NCBI GenBank assembly: GCA_903922745.1
Contig: CAIXVA010000059.1
Span: forward strand, 1 to 5,283
Direction of reading: 5' to 3'
Source of the DNA: an uncultured Actinomycetes bacterium
Lineage (GTDB): Bacteria > Actinomycetota > Actinomycetes > Nanopelagicales > Nanopelagicaceae
Length of the DNA stretch: 5,283 nucleotides
A program made the translations under genes and the position numbers. Shown piece after piece: positions 1 to 4,874 of the stretch. The notes under the pieces were generated by a model that saw nothing but the letters and a program-made list of their open reading frames with translations, had not been told where the DNA came from and did not search any database. Positions within the stretch are counted from its first letter, which is position 1; each line of letters starts with the position of its first letter.

Positions 1-1
1 T

Positions 2-124
2 CCACGCACTGTTGTTCGCACTCGATTTAATATCCCACTTAATTTCTTAAGTTTTAAGCGCCGTGCTAAAGATGACAAGCTGGTTGTGAAAGCTACAAAA
101 TTATTAAAGGGCCGGCTAGGTTAA
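2..124 (+). CDS. 3' end of an unidentified protein gene (partial)
   Basis: An open frame enters from the left edge and runs 40 codons to a TAA at 122-124, so only the C-terminus is visible. The peptide starts PRTVVRTRFNIP and ends KATKLLKGRLG. It is strongly basic, has many Lys and Arg residues and shows no cysteines, no membrane segment and no motif I can assign to a family. It is credible as a gene end because the frame is open from the edge and because its stop codon interlocks exactly with the stop of the convergent gene on the other strand (four shared bases, TTAA at 121-124). The other plus-strand frame I read through this stretch closes early, at TAA 28-30. I do not recognise the product; the upstream part is needed to name it. 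Confidence 0.6.
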   Translation, partial: PRTVVRTRFNIPLNFLSFKRRAKDDKLVVKATKLLKGRLG

Positions 125-438
125 AAACGAGGAGCGTTGCGAGTACGTTCAGTATTAGGACGTCTCTTGTTTTTCTTAGCCCAACAGGCAGTGTGCCAAT
201 GACGCCGGCCATCTTCATCGTATTCAAGCCACGCAACAACATGTGGAGTCGCAAGTGGAATCAATTGGTCGCAGCCTGGACAGCGATATGGCTTTGTCGA
301 GCCAGAGCCAGTTAATCTGCGCACAACATAAACACCATCACTGTGTTCTTCTGTGCTCTCACCCGTCGATTTAATATTGATTTCCCGAGGCTCTTCAGGC
401 TTCACCCGCTTTTTGGGGTAGTTTCTACGCGGGCTCAC
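121..438 (-). CDS. Small conserved actinobacterial CxxC/HxxC zinc-finger-like protein
   Basis: This encodes 105 residues if translation starts at the GTG at 438-436, giving MSPRRNYPKKR. The open frame continues upstream, but the MSPRR-type start is the one I recall for the family, and the longer version would run across the divergent promoter region into the ABC gene. Residues 1-18 are basic and 19-34 are polar and acidic, probably disordered. The conserved core is residues 49-86: KPYRCPGCDQ (Cys53, Cys56), HVVAW (66-70) and RHWHTACW (His80, His82, Cys85). CxxC plus HxxC about 25 residues later resembles half of a LIM-like or treble-clef zinc site. The last 20 residues are again basic. Actinobacterial homologues are often labelled 'ATP/GTP-binding protein', but I see no Walker A motif to justify that name. 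Zinc binding is inferred and the function is unknown. The gene is divergent from the ABC operon (30-bp spacer), with no clear Shine-Dalgarno sequence before the GTG. Confidence 0.82.
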   Translation of the reverse strand: MSPRRNYPKKRVKPEEPREINIKSTGESTEEHSDGVYVVRRLTGSGSTKPYRCPGCDQLIPLATPHVVAWLEYDEDGRRHWHTACWAKKNKRRPNTERTRNAPRF

Positions 439-452
439 AGGTGTATTTTCGC

Positions 453-458
453 ATAGTA
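453..458 (-). promoter_or_regulatory. Candidate -10 element for the CxxC/HxxC gene
   Basis: Read on the minus strand, 458-453 is TACTAT, which fits the TANNNT pattern of actinobacterial -10 boxes. It lies 14 bases before the GTG at 438, so transcription would begin around 446 and leave a leader of only about 8 bases. No convincing -35 is visible. The box shares bases 457-458 with the candidate plus-strand -10. TANNNT is a loose pattern, so this is a weak call from spacing and sequence only. Confidence 0.35.
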
Positions 459-462
459 AAGT
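457..462 (+). promoter_or_regulatory. Candidate -10 of a leaderless promoter for the ABC operon
   Basis: TAAAGT at 457-462 fits TANNNT and is separated from the ATG at 469 by exactly six bases. That spacing would put the transcription start on or next to the A of the start codon, giving a leaderless mRNA. There is no Shine-Dalgarno sequence before this ATG (the six bases are GGCCAC), as expected for a leaderless start. A weak -35-like CTCACA lies at 434-439, 17 bases upstream, inside the start of the divergent gene. The same six-base geometry occurs before murA and the adenosyltransferase gene in this window. Confidence 0.5.
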
Positions 463-468
463 GGCCAC

Positions 469-1329
469 ATGAGCCTCATCGAAGTAAAAGGCCTGAAGAA
501 AAGCTATGGCGATGTTCACGCCGTGCGCGGAGTTGATCTTGAAATCGCACAAGGTGAGATCTTTTCTCTGCTTGGTCCAAATGGTGCAGGCAAGACAACT
601 ACTGTAGAAATTCTCGAAGGTTTTAGAACAAGGGATTCAGGAACAGTCTCAGTTTTGGGGTTTGACCCACAAACACGAGGACATGAATCTCGTGAATGGC
701 GAAATCGCATCGGAATCGTGTTGCAGAGTTCTGCTGATGCTGGCGATCTGACTGTCATAGAAACTATTGATCACTTCAGTGGGTACTACTCAAATCCTCG
801 AAATGTTGATGAAGTTATTCATTCCGTCGGCTTAGTAGAAAAAGAAAACGCCCTGATCCGCAACCTTTCGGGTGGTCAGCGTCGCCGATTAGATGTTGCG
901 CTGGGAATCATTGGAAACCCAGAACTGCTGTTCTTAGATGAACCAACAACTGGTTTTGATCCTGAAGCACGTAGATCATTCTGGGCTTTGATTCAGTCCC
1001 TGCGCAGCAGCGGAACCACAATTCTGCTAACCACCCACTATTTGGATGAAGCAGAGGCTTTGGCAGACCGTGTAGCGGTCATAAATAACGGCGTGATTAT
1101 TGAAGTTTCAACGCCAACCGAACTAGGTGGACGTTCGACTTCGCAGGCAACAGTTTCGTGGCGCGATGGCCAGATCTCTAAATCAGAAAAATCTGATAAC
1201 CCAACTGAATTAGTTGCCACGTTGTCATCGCACTTTGGCGGCGAAGTCCCAGAGCTAGTTGTTTCGCGCCCTTCACTTGAAGATATCTATCTTGAAATGA
1301 TTGGAGGCACGCATGAATCAGATTCCTAG
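469..1329 (+). CDS. ABC transporter ATP-binding protein (ABC-2/DrrA-like exporter family)
   Basis: A 286-residue nucleotide-binding subunit with all the expected motifs: Walker A GPNGAGKT (36-43), Q-loop glutamine Q86, signature LSGGQ (133-137), Walker B LLFLDE ending in the catalytic Glu158, D-loop around 159-164 and switch His190. The core domain (about residues 1-215) is followed by a roughly 70-residue C-terminal extension ending ..EDIYLEMIGG, typical of the CcmA/DrrA-like ATPases (COG1131 type) that pair with ABC-2 permeases. It should dimerise on the inner membrane face and power export by the permease encoded next. Substrates of this family include drugs, lipids, polyketides and polysaccharides; nothing here identifies the substrate. 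The ATG at 469 gives the usual N-terminus MSLIEVKGLKKSYG. The gene overlaps the permease gene by 17 bases and is probably the first gene of a three-gene operon. Confidence 0.95.
   Translation: MSLIEVKGLKKSYGDVHAVRGVDLEIAQGEIFSLLGPNGAGKTTTVEILEGFRTRDSGTVSVLGFDPQTRGHESREWRNRIGIVLQSSADAGDLTVIETIDHFSGYYSNPRNVDEVIHSVGLVEKENALIRNLSGGQRRRLDVALGIIGNPELLFLDEPTTGFDPEARRSFWALIQSLRSSGTTILLTTHYLDEAEALADRVAVINNGVIIEVSTPTELGGRSTSQATVSWRDGQISKSEKSDNPTELVATLSSHFGGEVPELVVSRPSLEDIYLEMIGGTHESDS
1303..1307 (+). promoter_or_regulatory. Shine-Dalgarno GGAGG that fixes the permease start
   Basis: GGAGG sits five bases before the ATG at 1313, inside the end of the ATPase gene. It supports ATG 1313 over the in-frame TTG at 1301, which overlaps the immediate surroundings of this site and has no ribosome-binding site of its own. 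It is the only near-perfect Shine-Dalgarno sequence I find before a start codon in the window, and it belongs to an internal operon gene, where leaderless initiation is not possible. Confidence 0.8.
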
Positions 1330-2107
1330 CGCGCTTTCATTAGGAATTCGCCGCGGTGGCCTAGAGATTCGACAATTTGCCCGTCAGCGAGAATCTGTCG
1401 TATTTACATTACTTTTCCCTGTTATTTTGCTAGCAATTTTTGGTTCGGTATTTAAAGACACTATTGCGCCAGGAGTTACTTTTTCACAGTATTTTCTTGC
1501 TGGAATGATCGCCTCGGGCTTAGTAAATACAGGATTTCAAGCACTTGCGATCACGATTCCTTTAGAACGAGATTTTGGTGCACTTAAGCGGCTTCGCGGT
1601 ACTCCTATGCCAGCATCTAGTTACTTCATTGGAAAGTCGATTCTGATATTTGTCAGCATGGTTATTCAAATTCTCTTACTGCTTGGATTTGGTATTTTGT
1701 TTTTTGGAGTCTCACTGCCAACAGACATTAGCAAGTGGATTACTTTCACCTGGTTAGTACTTCTGGGTAGTGCCTGCTCGACTGCACTTGGTATCGCCTT
1801 TTCAATTGTCCCAAAGAGTGGTCGTGGGGCATCAGCGGTAGTTTCTCCAATTGTTATTATTTTGCAATTCTTTAGTGGAGTTTTCTTTGTCTTTACTCAA
1901 TTGCCATCGTGGATGCAACAAGTGGCAGCAATATTCCCGCTGAAGTGGTTAACACAAGGCATGCGCTCCGTTTTCTTGCCAGATTCATTTGCTAGTCAAG
2001 AGGTTACAAAGGGTTGGGAAACTGGCAAAACGGTTGTAATTCTTGTGGTGTGGTTGGTAATAGGTATTTTCTTTAGCGTCCGCAAATTTAAGTGGGATCG
2101 TGATTAA
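1313..2107 (+). CDS. ABC-2 type transporter permease
   Basis: A 264-residue integral membrane protein from ATG 1313, chosen for the GGAGG five bases upstream. About six hydrophobic segments are visible: residues 28-47, 60-80, 105-131, 143-165, 173-193 and about 238-258. A short amphipathic N-terminal stretch (SLGIRRGGLEIRQFARQRES) precedes the first. The cytoplasmic loop after segment 2, PLERDFGALKRLRGTPMP (83-100), is the conserved element of ABC-2 permeases (compare RE.G.L..L..TP), and IFPLKWLTQGMR (207-218) matches the conserved stretch before the last membrane segment. It should act as a dimer with the upstream ATPase. Its gene overlaps the ATPase gene by 17 bases and the next gene by 8, so translation of the three is likely coupled. 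The substrate is unknown. The size is normal for DrrB-like half permeases. Confidence 0.93.
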   Translation: MNQIPSALSLGIRRGGLEIRQFARQRESVVFTLLFPVILLAIFGSVFKDTIAPGVTFSQYFLAGMIASGLVNTGFQALAITIPLERDFGALKRLRGTPMPASSYFIGKSILIFVSMVIQILLLLGFGILFFGVSLPTDISKWITFTWLVLLGSACSTALGIAFSIVPKSGRGASAVVSPIVIILQFFSGVFFVFTQLPSWMQQVAAIFPLKWLTQGMRSVFLPDSFASQEVTKGWETGKTVVILVVWLVIGIFFSVRKFKWDRD

Positions 2108-2657
2108 GAGGTTAATTGCAGTAGTTCTGGCGCTCTCGGTCTGTGTGCCAGTTGCAAACGCTGCGACAACCACAACGCTTGCTAAAGCAAAGGCCAAAAT
2201 TACGCCATCGCCTTCACCTGTATGGCCTCCTAAAGGCTTCATTGTCAGCAAGGATGGAAACACTTTTGCAAAGATTCCAACTGCCAAAGAGTTAGTTGGA
2301 TTGGCCTCTAATGACAAGGTTTTAACGAAAGCTTTGGCCAAGATGGTGGATGGTGTTCCAGTATGTGAAAAGTACTCATGCGGAGCGGTTCAGGTTGCAT
2401 CACTTATAGGTTGTACTTGGTGGGTAATAACAGCAGATATAAAAGGTGCAGTGTCATCTGAAGACAAAACAATTAAAACATTTGGGACGGTTCGAACAAC
2501 ATTGGGCGAAACCGGTGCTAAAAAGTACGCGACAATTTTAATTGTAAGCCAAGAGCCGATCGAATTACTTCACTCAGTTTCAAATATTAAAGCGGTGTGC
2601 CGTAAAGATGTTCCGGCTGAAAAAGTACCCGGAACGACTTATACAATTGCTCCTTAG
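2100..2657 (+). CDS. Secreted protein of unknown function with four cysteines
   Basis: This encodes 185 residues from GTG 2100, which overlaps the permease gene by 8 bases. The N-terminus MIKRLIAVVLALSVCVPVANA is a classic Sec signal peptide with probable cleavage after ANA (residue 21). Cys15 is preceded by LSV, a poor lipobox because Val replaces Gly/Ala/Ser at -1, so a lipoprotein is unlikely. Residues 22-44 form a low-complexity Ala/Thr/Lys/Pro linker (including ITPSPSPVWPP), likely a flexible tether. A globular part of about 140 residues follows, with Cys89, Cys94, Cys105 and Cys167, an even number suited to two disulfides outside the cell. I recognise no family. Its overlap with the exporter genes suggests it is co-expressed, possibly as an extracytoplasmic partner or cargo-handling factor; that is inference. 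The GTG start is supported because it gives a complete signal peptide immediately. Its stop TAG overlaps the stop of the convergent adenosyltransferase gene. Confidence 0.8.
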   Translation: MIKRLIAVVLALSVCVPVANAATTTTLAKAKAKITPSPSPVWPPKGFIVSKDGNTFAKIPTAKELVGLASNDKVLTKALAKMVDGVPVCEKYSCGAVQVASLIGCTWWVITADIKGAVSSEDKTIKTFGTVRTTLGETGAKKYATILIVSQEPIELLHSVSNIKAVCRKDVPAEKVPGTTYTIAP

Positions 2658-3226
2658 CGATTAGCTCCTGGAACCCATAACTGATCTCCAATTTCTTTGT
2701 TTGCATAACGCGCAAGAACGAAGAGAAGATCAGAGCAACGGTTCAAATACTTTGCAGTCAAAGGATTAACTCCCCCACCAAATGCATGAATCGCATTCCA
2801 GGTACGGCGCTCAGCACGGCGAACAACGGTGCGTGCAACATGCAGGTGTGCCGCAGCGGCTGTTCCTGAAGGCAATACAAATGATCGCAATGATTCAAGG
2901 TCTGCATTAAATAAATCGATTTGCTCTTCAAGATAGGTTACTTGGGACTCAAGGACACGAAGTGGTTCAAAGGCCGGTGAATCAACTACCGGAGTACAAA
3001 GATCTGCACCAACATCGAACATATCATTTTGAATACGCACTAACAAAGCACGCACTGCTTCGGTTAACTCATCTGTAGACAGCACAACACCAATTGCTGA
3101 ATTAGCTTCATCAACTGTGGCATAGGCTTCAAGACGAGGGTCATTCTTGGAAGTACGACTCATGTCCCCCAAAGACGTTGTTCCGTCATCGCCAGTCTTT
3201 GTATAAATACGCGTTAAATTAACCAT
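2654..3226 (-). CDS. pduO: Cob(I)alamin adenosyltransferase, PduO type
   Basis: A 190-residue cytoplasmic enzyme that transfers the 5'-deoxyadenosyl group of ATP to cob(I)alamin, making adenosylcobalamin for B12-dependent enzymes. Family marks are clear: the N-terminal ATP-binding stretch IYTKTGDDGTTSLG (7-20), DPRLEAYATVDEANSAIG (29-46; the family usually has YGTVDE, so Ala36 replaces Gly), PSGTAAAAHLH (119-129), the helix motif VVRRAERR (134-141) and LNRCSDLLFVLAR (161-173). Length fits a single-domain PduO enzyme without the C-terminal heme-binding domain seen in Salmonella PduO; these enzymes normally act as trimers. ATG 3226 gives the standard MVNLTRIYTKTGD start. There is no Shine-Dalgarno sequence, but a -10-like TAGGCT lies exactly six bases upstream, suggesting a leaderless message. 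The gene is divergent from murA, a pairing also seen in Mycobacterium (Rv1314c/murA). The symbol pduO names the enzyme class and does not imply a propanediol operon. Confidence 0.93.
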   Translation of the reverse strand: MVNLTRIYTKTGDDGTTSLGDMSRTSKNDPRLEAYATVDEANSAIGVVLSTDELTEAVRALLVRIQNDMFDVGADLCTPVVDSPAFEPLRVLESQVTYLEEQIDLFNADLESLRSFVLPSGTAAAAHLHVARTVVRRAERRTWNAIHAFGGGVNPLTAKYLNRCSDLLFVLARYANKEIGDQLWVPGANR

Positions 3227-3248
3227 GTGCCTAGCCTATAAGTAGACT
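3219..3248 (+). promoter_or_regulatory. Candidate leaderless promoter of murA
   Basis: TAGACT at 3243-3248 fits the TANNNT -10 pattern and is followed by six bases (GCGGCC) and the murA ATG at 3255, so the mRNA probably begins at or beside the start codon. A weak -35-like TTAACC lies at 3219-3224 with an 18-base spacer, overlapping the first codons of the divergent gene. Only four bases (3239-3242) separate this -10 from the oppositely oriented -10, so two polymerases could not occupy both promoters at once. The sites are inferred from sequence and spacing. Confidence 0.6.
3233..3238 (-). promoter_or_regulatory. Candidate -10 of a leaderless promoter for the adenosyltransferase gene
   Basis: On the minus strand 3238-3233 is TAGGCT (TANNNT pattern), followed by exactly six bases and then the ATG at 3226. 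This places transcription initiation at or next to the start codon. No ribosome-binding sequence lies between. No convincing -35 can be picked out; it would fall inside the first codons of murA. Confidence 0.6.
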
Positions 3249-3254
3249 GCGGCC

Positions 3255-4514
3255 ATGGCATCCCACGATCGCTTCCGCATAGTTGGCGGAACCTCCCTGC
3301 GCGGAGAAGTCTCTGTAACAGGTGCCAAGAACTCAGTTTTAAAGCTCATGGCAGCCTCTTTGCTGGCCGCTGGCACAACAACAATCCGAAATGTCCCAGA
3401 TATTGCAGACGTTGACATCATGGCCGATCTTTTAACCCGTCTTGGTTGCACAGTCGTTCGTGGCGCAGAGACTGTCACGATCACCGTCCCACAAGAGCCA
3501 TTACATCGCGCAGATTATGACTTAGTTCGAAAGATGCGTGCATCCATCAACGTGCTCGGACCGCTAGTCGCTCGTGTTGGCCAAGCAGATGTTGCATTGC
3601 CTGGCGGAGATGCCATTGGATCTCGCGGTTTAGATTTTCATATTAAAGGTCTTGAATCACTGGGTGCAAAAGCCCACATTGAACATGGTTATGTAATCGC
3701 CGAAGCCCCTAACGGTTTAATCGGCGCACCAGTCGATTTAGATTTCCCAAGTGTTGGTGCAACTGAAAACATTATGACCGCTGCGGTTCTTGCAAAAGGT
3801 GTAACAACAATCGATAACGCTGCCCGCGAACCCGACATCGTTGACCTAGGTGAATTTCTTATTTCAATGGGTGCAAAGATCGAAGGACTTGGTTCACCGG
3901 TAATCACAATCACTGGTGTTGAAGTAATGCACCCAACGGATCACACAACTATCACCGACCGCATCATCACCGGTACCTGGGCATTTGCTGCTGCCATGAC
4001 ACGTGGAGACATCACAATCCATGGCGCCCGACCAGAACATCTTGAACTTCCGCTTGAAAAATTGGCATCAGCCGGCGCAATCATCACCTCAACAGCCGAC
4101 GGTATTCGCGTAAAGATGGATGTGCGCCCACAAGCAATTGATGTTGCAACACTTCCCTACCCAGGTTTCCCTACCGACTTATTACCAATGGTTATTGCCC
4201 TCAATGCAATTGCCGACGGACATTCTTTAGTGACTGAAAACGTATTCGAATCCCGCTTTATGTTCGTCAACGAACTAAGCCGTTTAGGCGCACAAGTCAG
4301 TGTCGATGGCCATCACGCCTCAATTAATGGTGTTGCAGAGCTATCTGGCGCACCCGTCGAGGCCCACGATATTCGCGCCGGCGCCGGTTTGGTCTTGGCT
4401 GCATTAGTTGCAGAAGGTGAAACAACTGTTGACCAAGCTTTCCACCTAGACCGAGGGTATCCGAACTTTGCTGAGCAGCTACAAAGCTTGGGTGCTCAAG
4501 TCACCCGAGAATGA
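3255..4514 (+). CDS. murA: UDP-N-acetylglucosamine 1-carboxyvinyltransferase (MurA)
   Basis: A 419-residue cytoplasmic enzyme, full length for the family (E. coli and M. tuberculosis forms are about 418-419). It transfers enolpyruvate from PEP to UDP-GlcNAc, the first committed step of peptidoglycan synthesis. Visible functional residues: Lys25-Asn26 in TGAKN (E. coli Lys22-Asn23), Arg95 in KMRAS (E. coli Arg91), Asp308 in PGFPTD (E. coli Asp305) and Arg400 in LDRGYP (E. coli Arg397). The active-site loop at 116-124 reads PGGDAIGSR: Asp119 stands where most bacteria have the catalytic Cys115 that fosfomycin alkylates. This is the same change as Asp117 in M. tuberculosis MurA, so intrinsic target-level fosfomycin insensitivity is expected. 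ATG 3255 is the first start and matches the usual short N-terminus before FRIVGG. murA is divergent from the adenosyltransferase gene across 28 bp and ends facing the ATP synthase operon. Confidence 0.98.
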   Translation: MASHDRFRIVGGTSLRGEVSVTGAKNSVLKLMAASLLAAGTTTIRNVPDIADVDIMADLLTRLGCTVVRGAETVTITVPQEPLHRADYDLVRKMRASINVLGPLVARVGQADVALPGGDAIGSRGLDFHIKGLESLGAKAHIEHGYVIAEAPNGLIGAPVDLDFPSVGATENIMTAAVLAKGVTTIDNAAREPDIVDLGEFLISMGAKIEGLGSPVITITGVEVMHPTDHTTITDRIITGTWAFAAAMTRGDITIHGARPEHLELPLEKLASAGAIITSTADGIRVKMDVRPQAIDVATLPYPGFPTDLLPMVIALNAIADGHSLVTENVFESRFMFVNELSRLGAQVSVDGHHASINGVAELSGAPVEAHDIRAGAGLVLAALVAEGETTVDQAFHLDRGYPNFAEQLQSLGAQVTRE

Positions 4515-4521
4515 TTTTAGG

Positions 4522-4597
4522 CAAAAAATAAATTCTCAGCTTCGAAAAGATGAAAAAATGACTACACACTTTTCTACGCTAAGAATTTTATTTTTTG
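4522..4597. terminator. Symmetric bidirectional intrinsic terminator between murA and atpC
   Basis: The arms at 4522-4540 (CAAAAAATAAATTCTCAGC) and 4578-4597 (GCTAAGAATTTTATTTTTTG) are inverted repeats with one mismatch and one extra base. Inside them GAAAAG (4544-4549) pairs with CTTTTC (4569-4574), separated from the outer stem by a small 3x3 internal loop, leaving a 19-base apical loop. The outer part of each arm is A-rich on entry and T-rich on exit, so transcripts from either side end in a TTTATTTTTTG-like tract right after the stem. It begins 8 bases after the murA stop and ends 21 bases before the atpC stop. The stem is AU-rich rather than GC-rich, so strength is uncertain, but the symmetry and position between convergent genes make the assignment strong. 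Confidence 0.85.
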
Positions 4598-4618
4598 TTG
4601 GTAAGTGACTCCGAGAGT

Positions 4619-4870
4619 TTAATTAACTGATTCAGTGAGAATTGATACGCGGTTGTTTGAAACCGATAGAAAACCACCGGATACAGTGAACTCAGTGTTC
4701 TCGCCGTTAGTTCCATGAATAACAACTTGGCCGTCGACAAGTACTCCAAAGAGCGGTGCGTGATCGGTGAGAACACCAATGTCACCTTCGATAGTGCGAG
4801 CAGAAACCGAAGTGGCTTCGCCCGACCATACGCGCTCTGTTGGAGATACGAGTTCGACTTTAAGTGTCAT
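4619..4870 (-). CDS. atpC: F1Fo ATP synthase epsilon subunit, short form without C-terminal helices
   Basis: An 83-residue subunit of the F1 central stalk, which links rotor subunits gamma and the c-ring. The sequence is the N-terminal beta-sandwich domain only: MTLKVELVSPTERVWSGEA, then the conserved EGDIGVLTDHAPLF (28-41), and VSGGFLSVSNNRVSIL (63-78). The family is usually about 120-140 residues with a two-helix C-terminal domain that can inhibit ATP hydrolysis. Here the stop codon falls right at the domain boundary. It does not look like a recent frameshift: the stop is followed within about 20 bases by a well-formed terminator, leaving no room for a lost domain. Short epsilon subunits occur in some other actinobacteria. 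It starts at ATG 4870, four bases after the atpD stop, consistent with being the last gene of the atp operon. No strong ribosome-binding site is visible, so translational coupling to atpD is plausible. Confidence 0.95.
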   Translation of the reverse strand: MTLKVELVSPTERVWSGEATSVSARTIEGDIGVLTDHAPLFGVLVDGQVVIHGTNGENTEFTVSGGFLSVSNNRVSILTESVN

Positions 4871-4874
4871 GTTT

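Noticed and set aside
439..552. Upstream extension of the CxxC/HxxC open frame to an ATG at 552 (38 more residues)
   Set aside because: It would run antisense through the ABC gene start and both candidate promoters, and the added residues do not resemble the known family N-terminus. GTG 438 gives the expected MSPRR start.
1182..1197. Perfect 6-bp inverted repeat ATCAGA-AAAA-TCTGAT inside the ABC ATPase gene
   Set aside because: It is short, lies within coding sequence for the variable polar C-terminal region and has no T-tract. It is probably a chance result of Lys/Ser/Glu codons.
1301..1312. TTG at 1301 as the permease start
   Set aside because: It adds only MEAR, lies on top of the GGAGG that serves ATG 1313, and has no ribosome-binding site of its own.
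2136..2147. Cys15 of the secreted protein as a lipobox cysteine
   Set aside because: The preceding residues are LSV; Val at -1 does not fit the lipobox, whereas a good signal peptidase I site (ANA) follows six residues later.
1985..2341. 118-residue minus-strand frame opposite the permease and secreted-protein genes
   Set aside because: It is a shadow frame antisense to two well-supported genes, with no family resemblance or start signal.
3689..3913. 74-residue minus-strand frame opposite murA (also 3236-3484)
   Set aside because: These are shadow frames of murA, explained by its codon pattern, with no independent evidence.
4588..4785. 65-residue minus-strand frame overlapping atpC
   Set aside because: It lies in another frame within atpC and runs into the terminator, with no recognisable features. 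It also cannot be a frameshifted epsilon C-terminal domain, because it overlaps the coding part rather than extending it.
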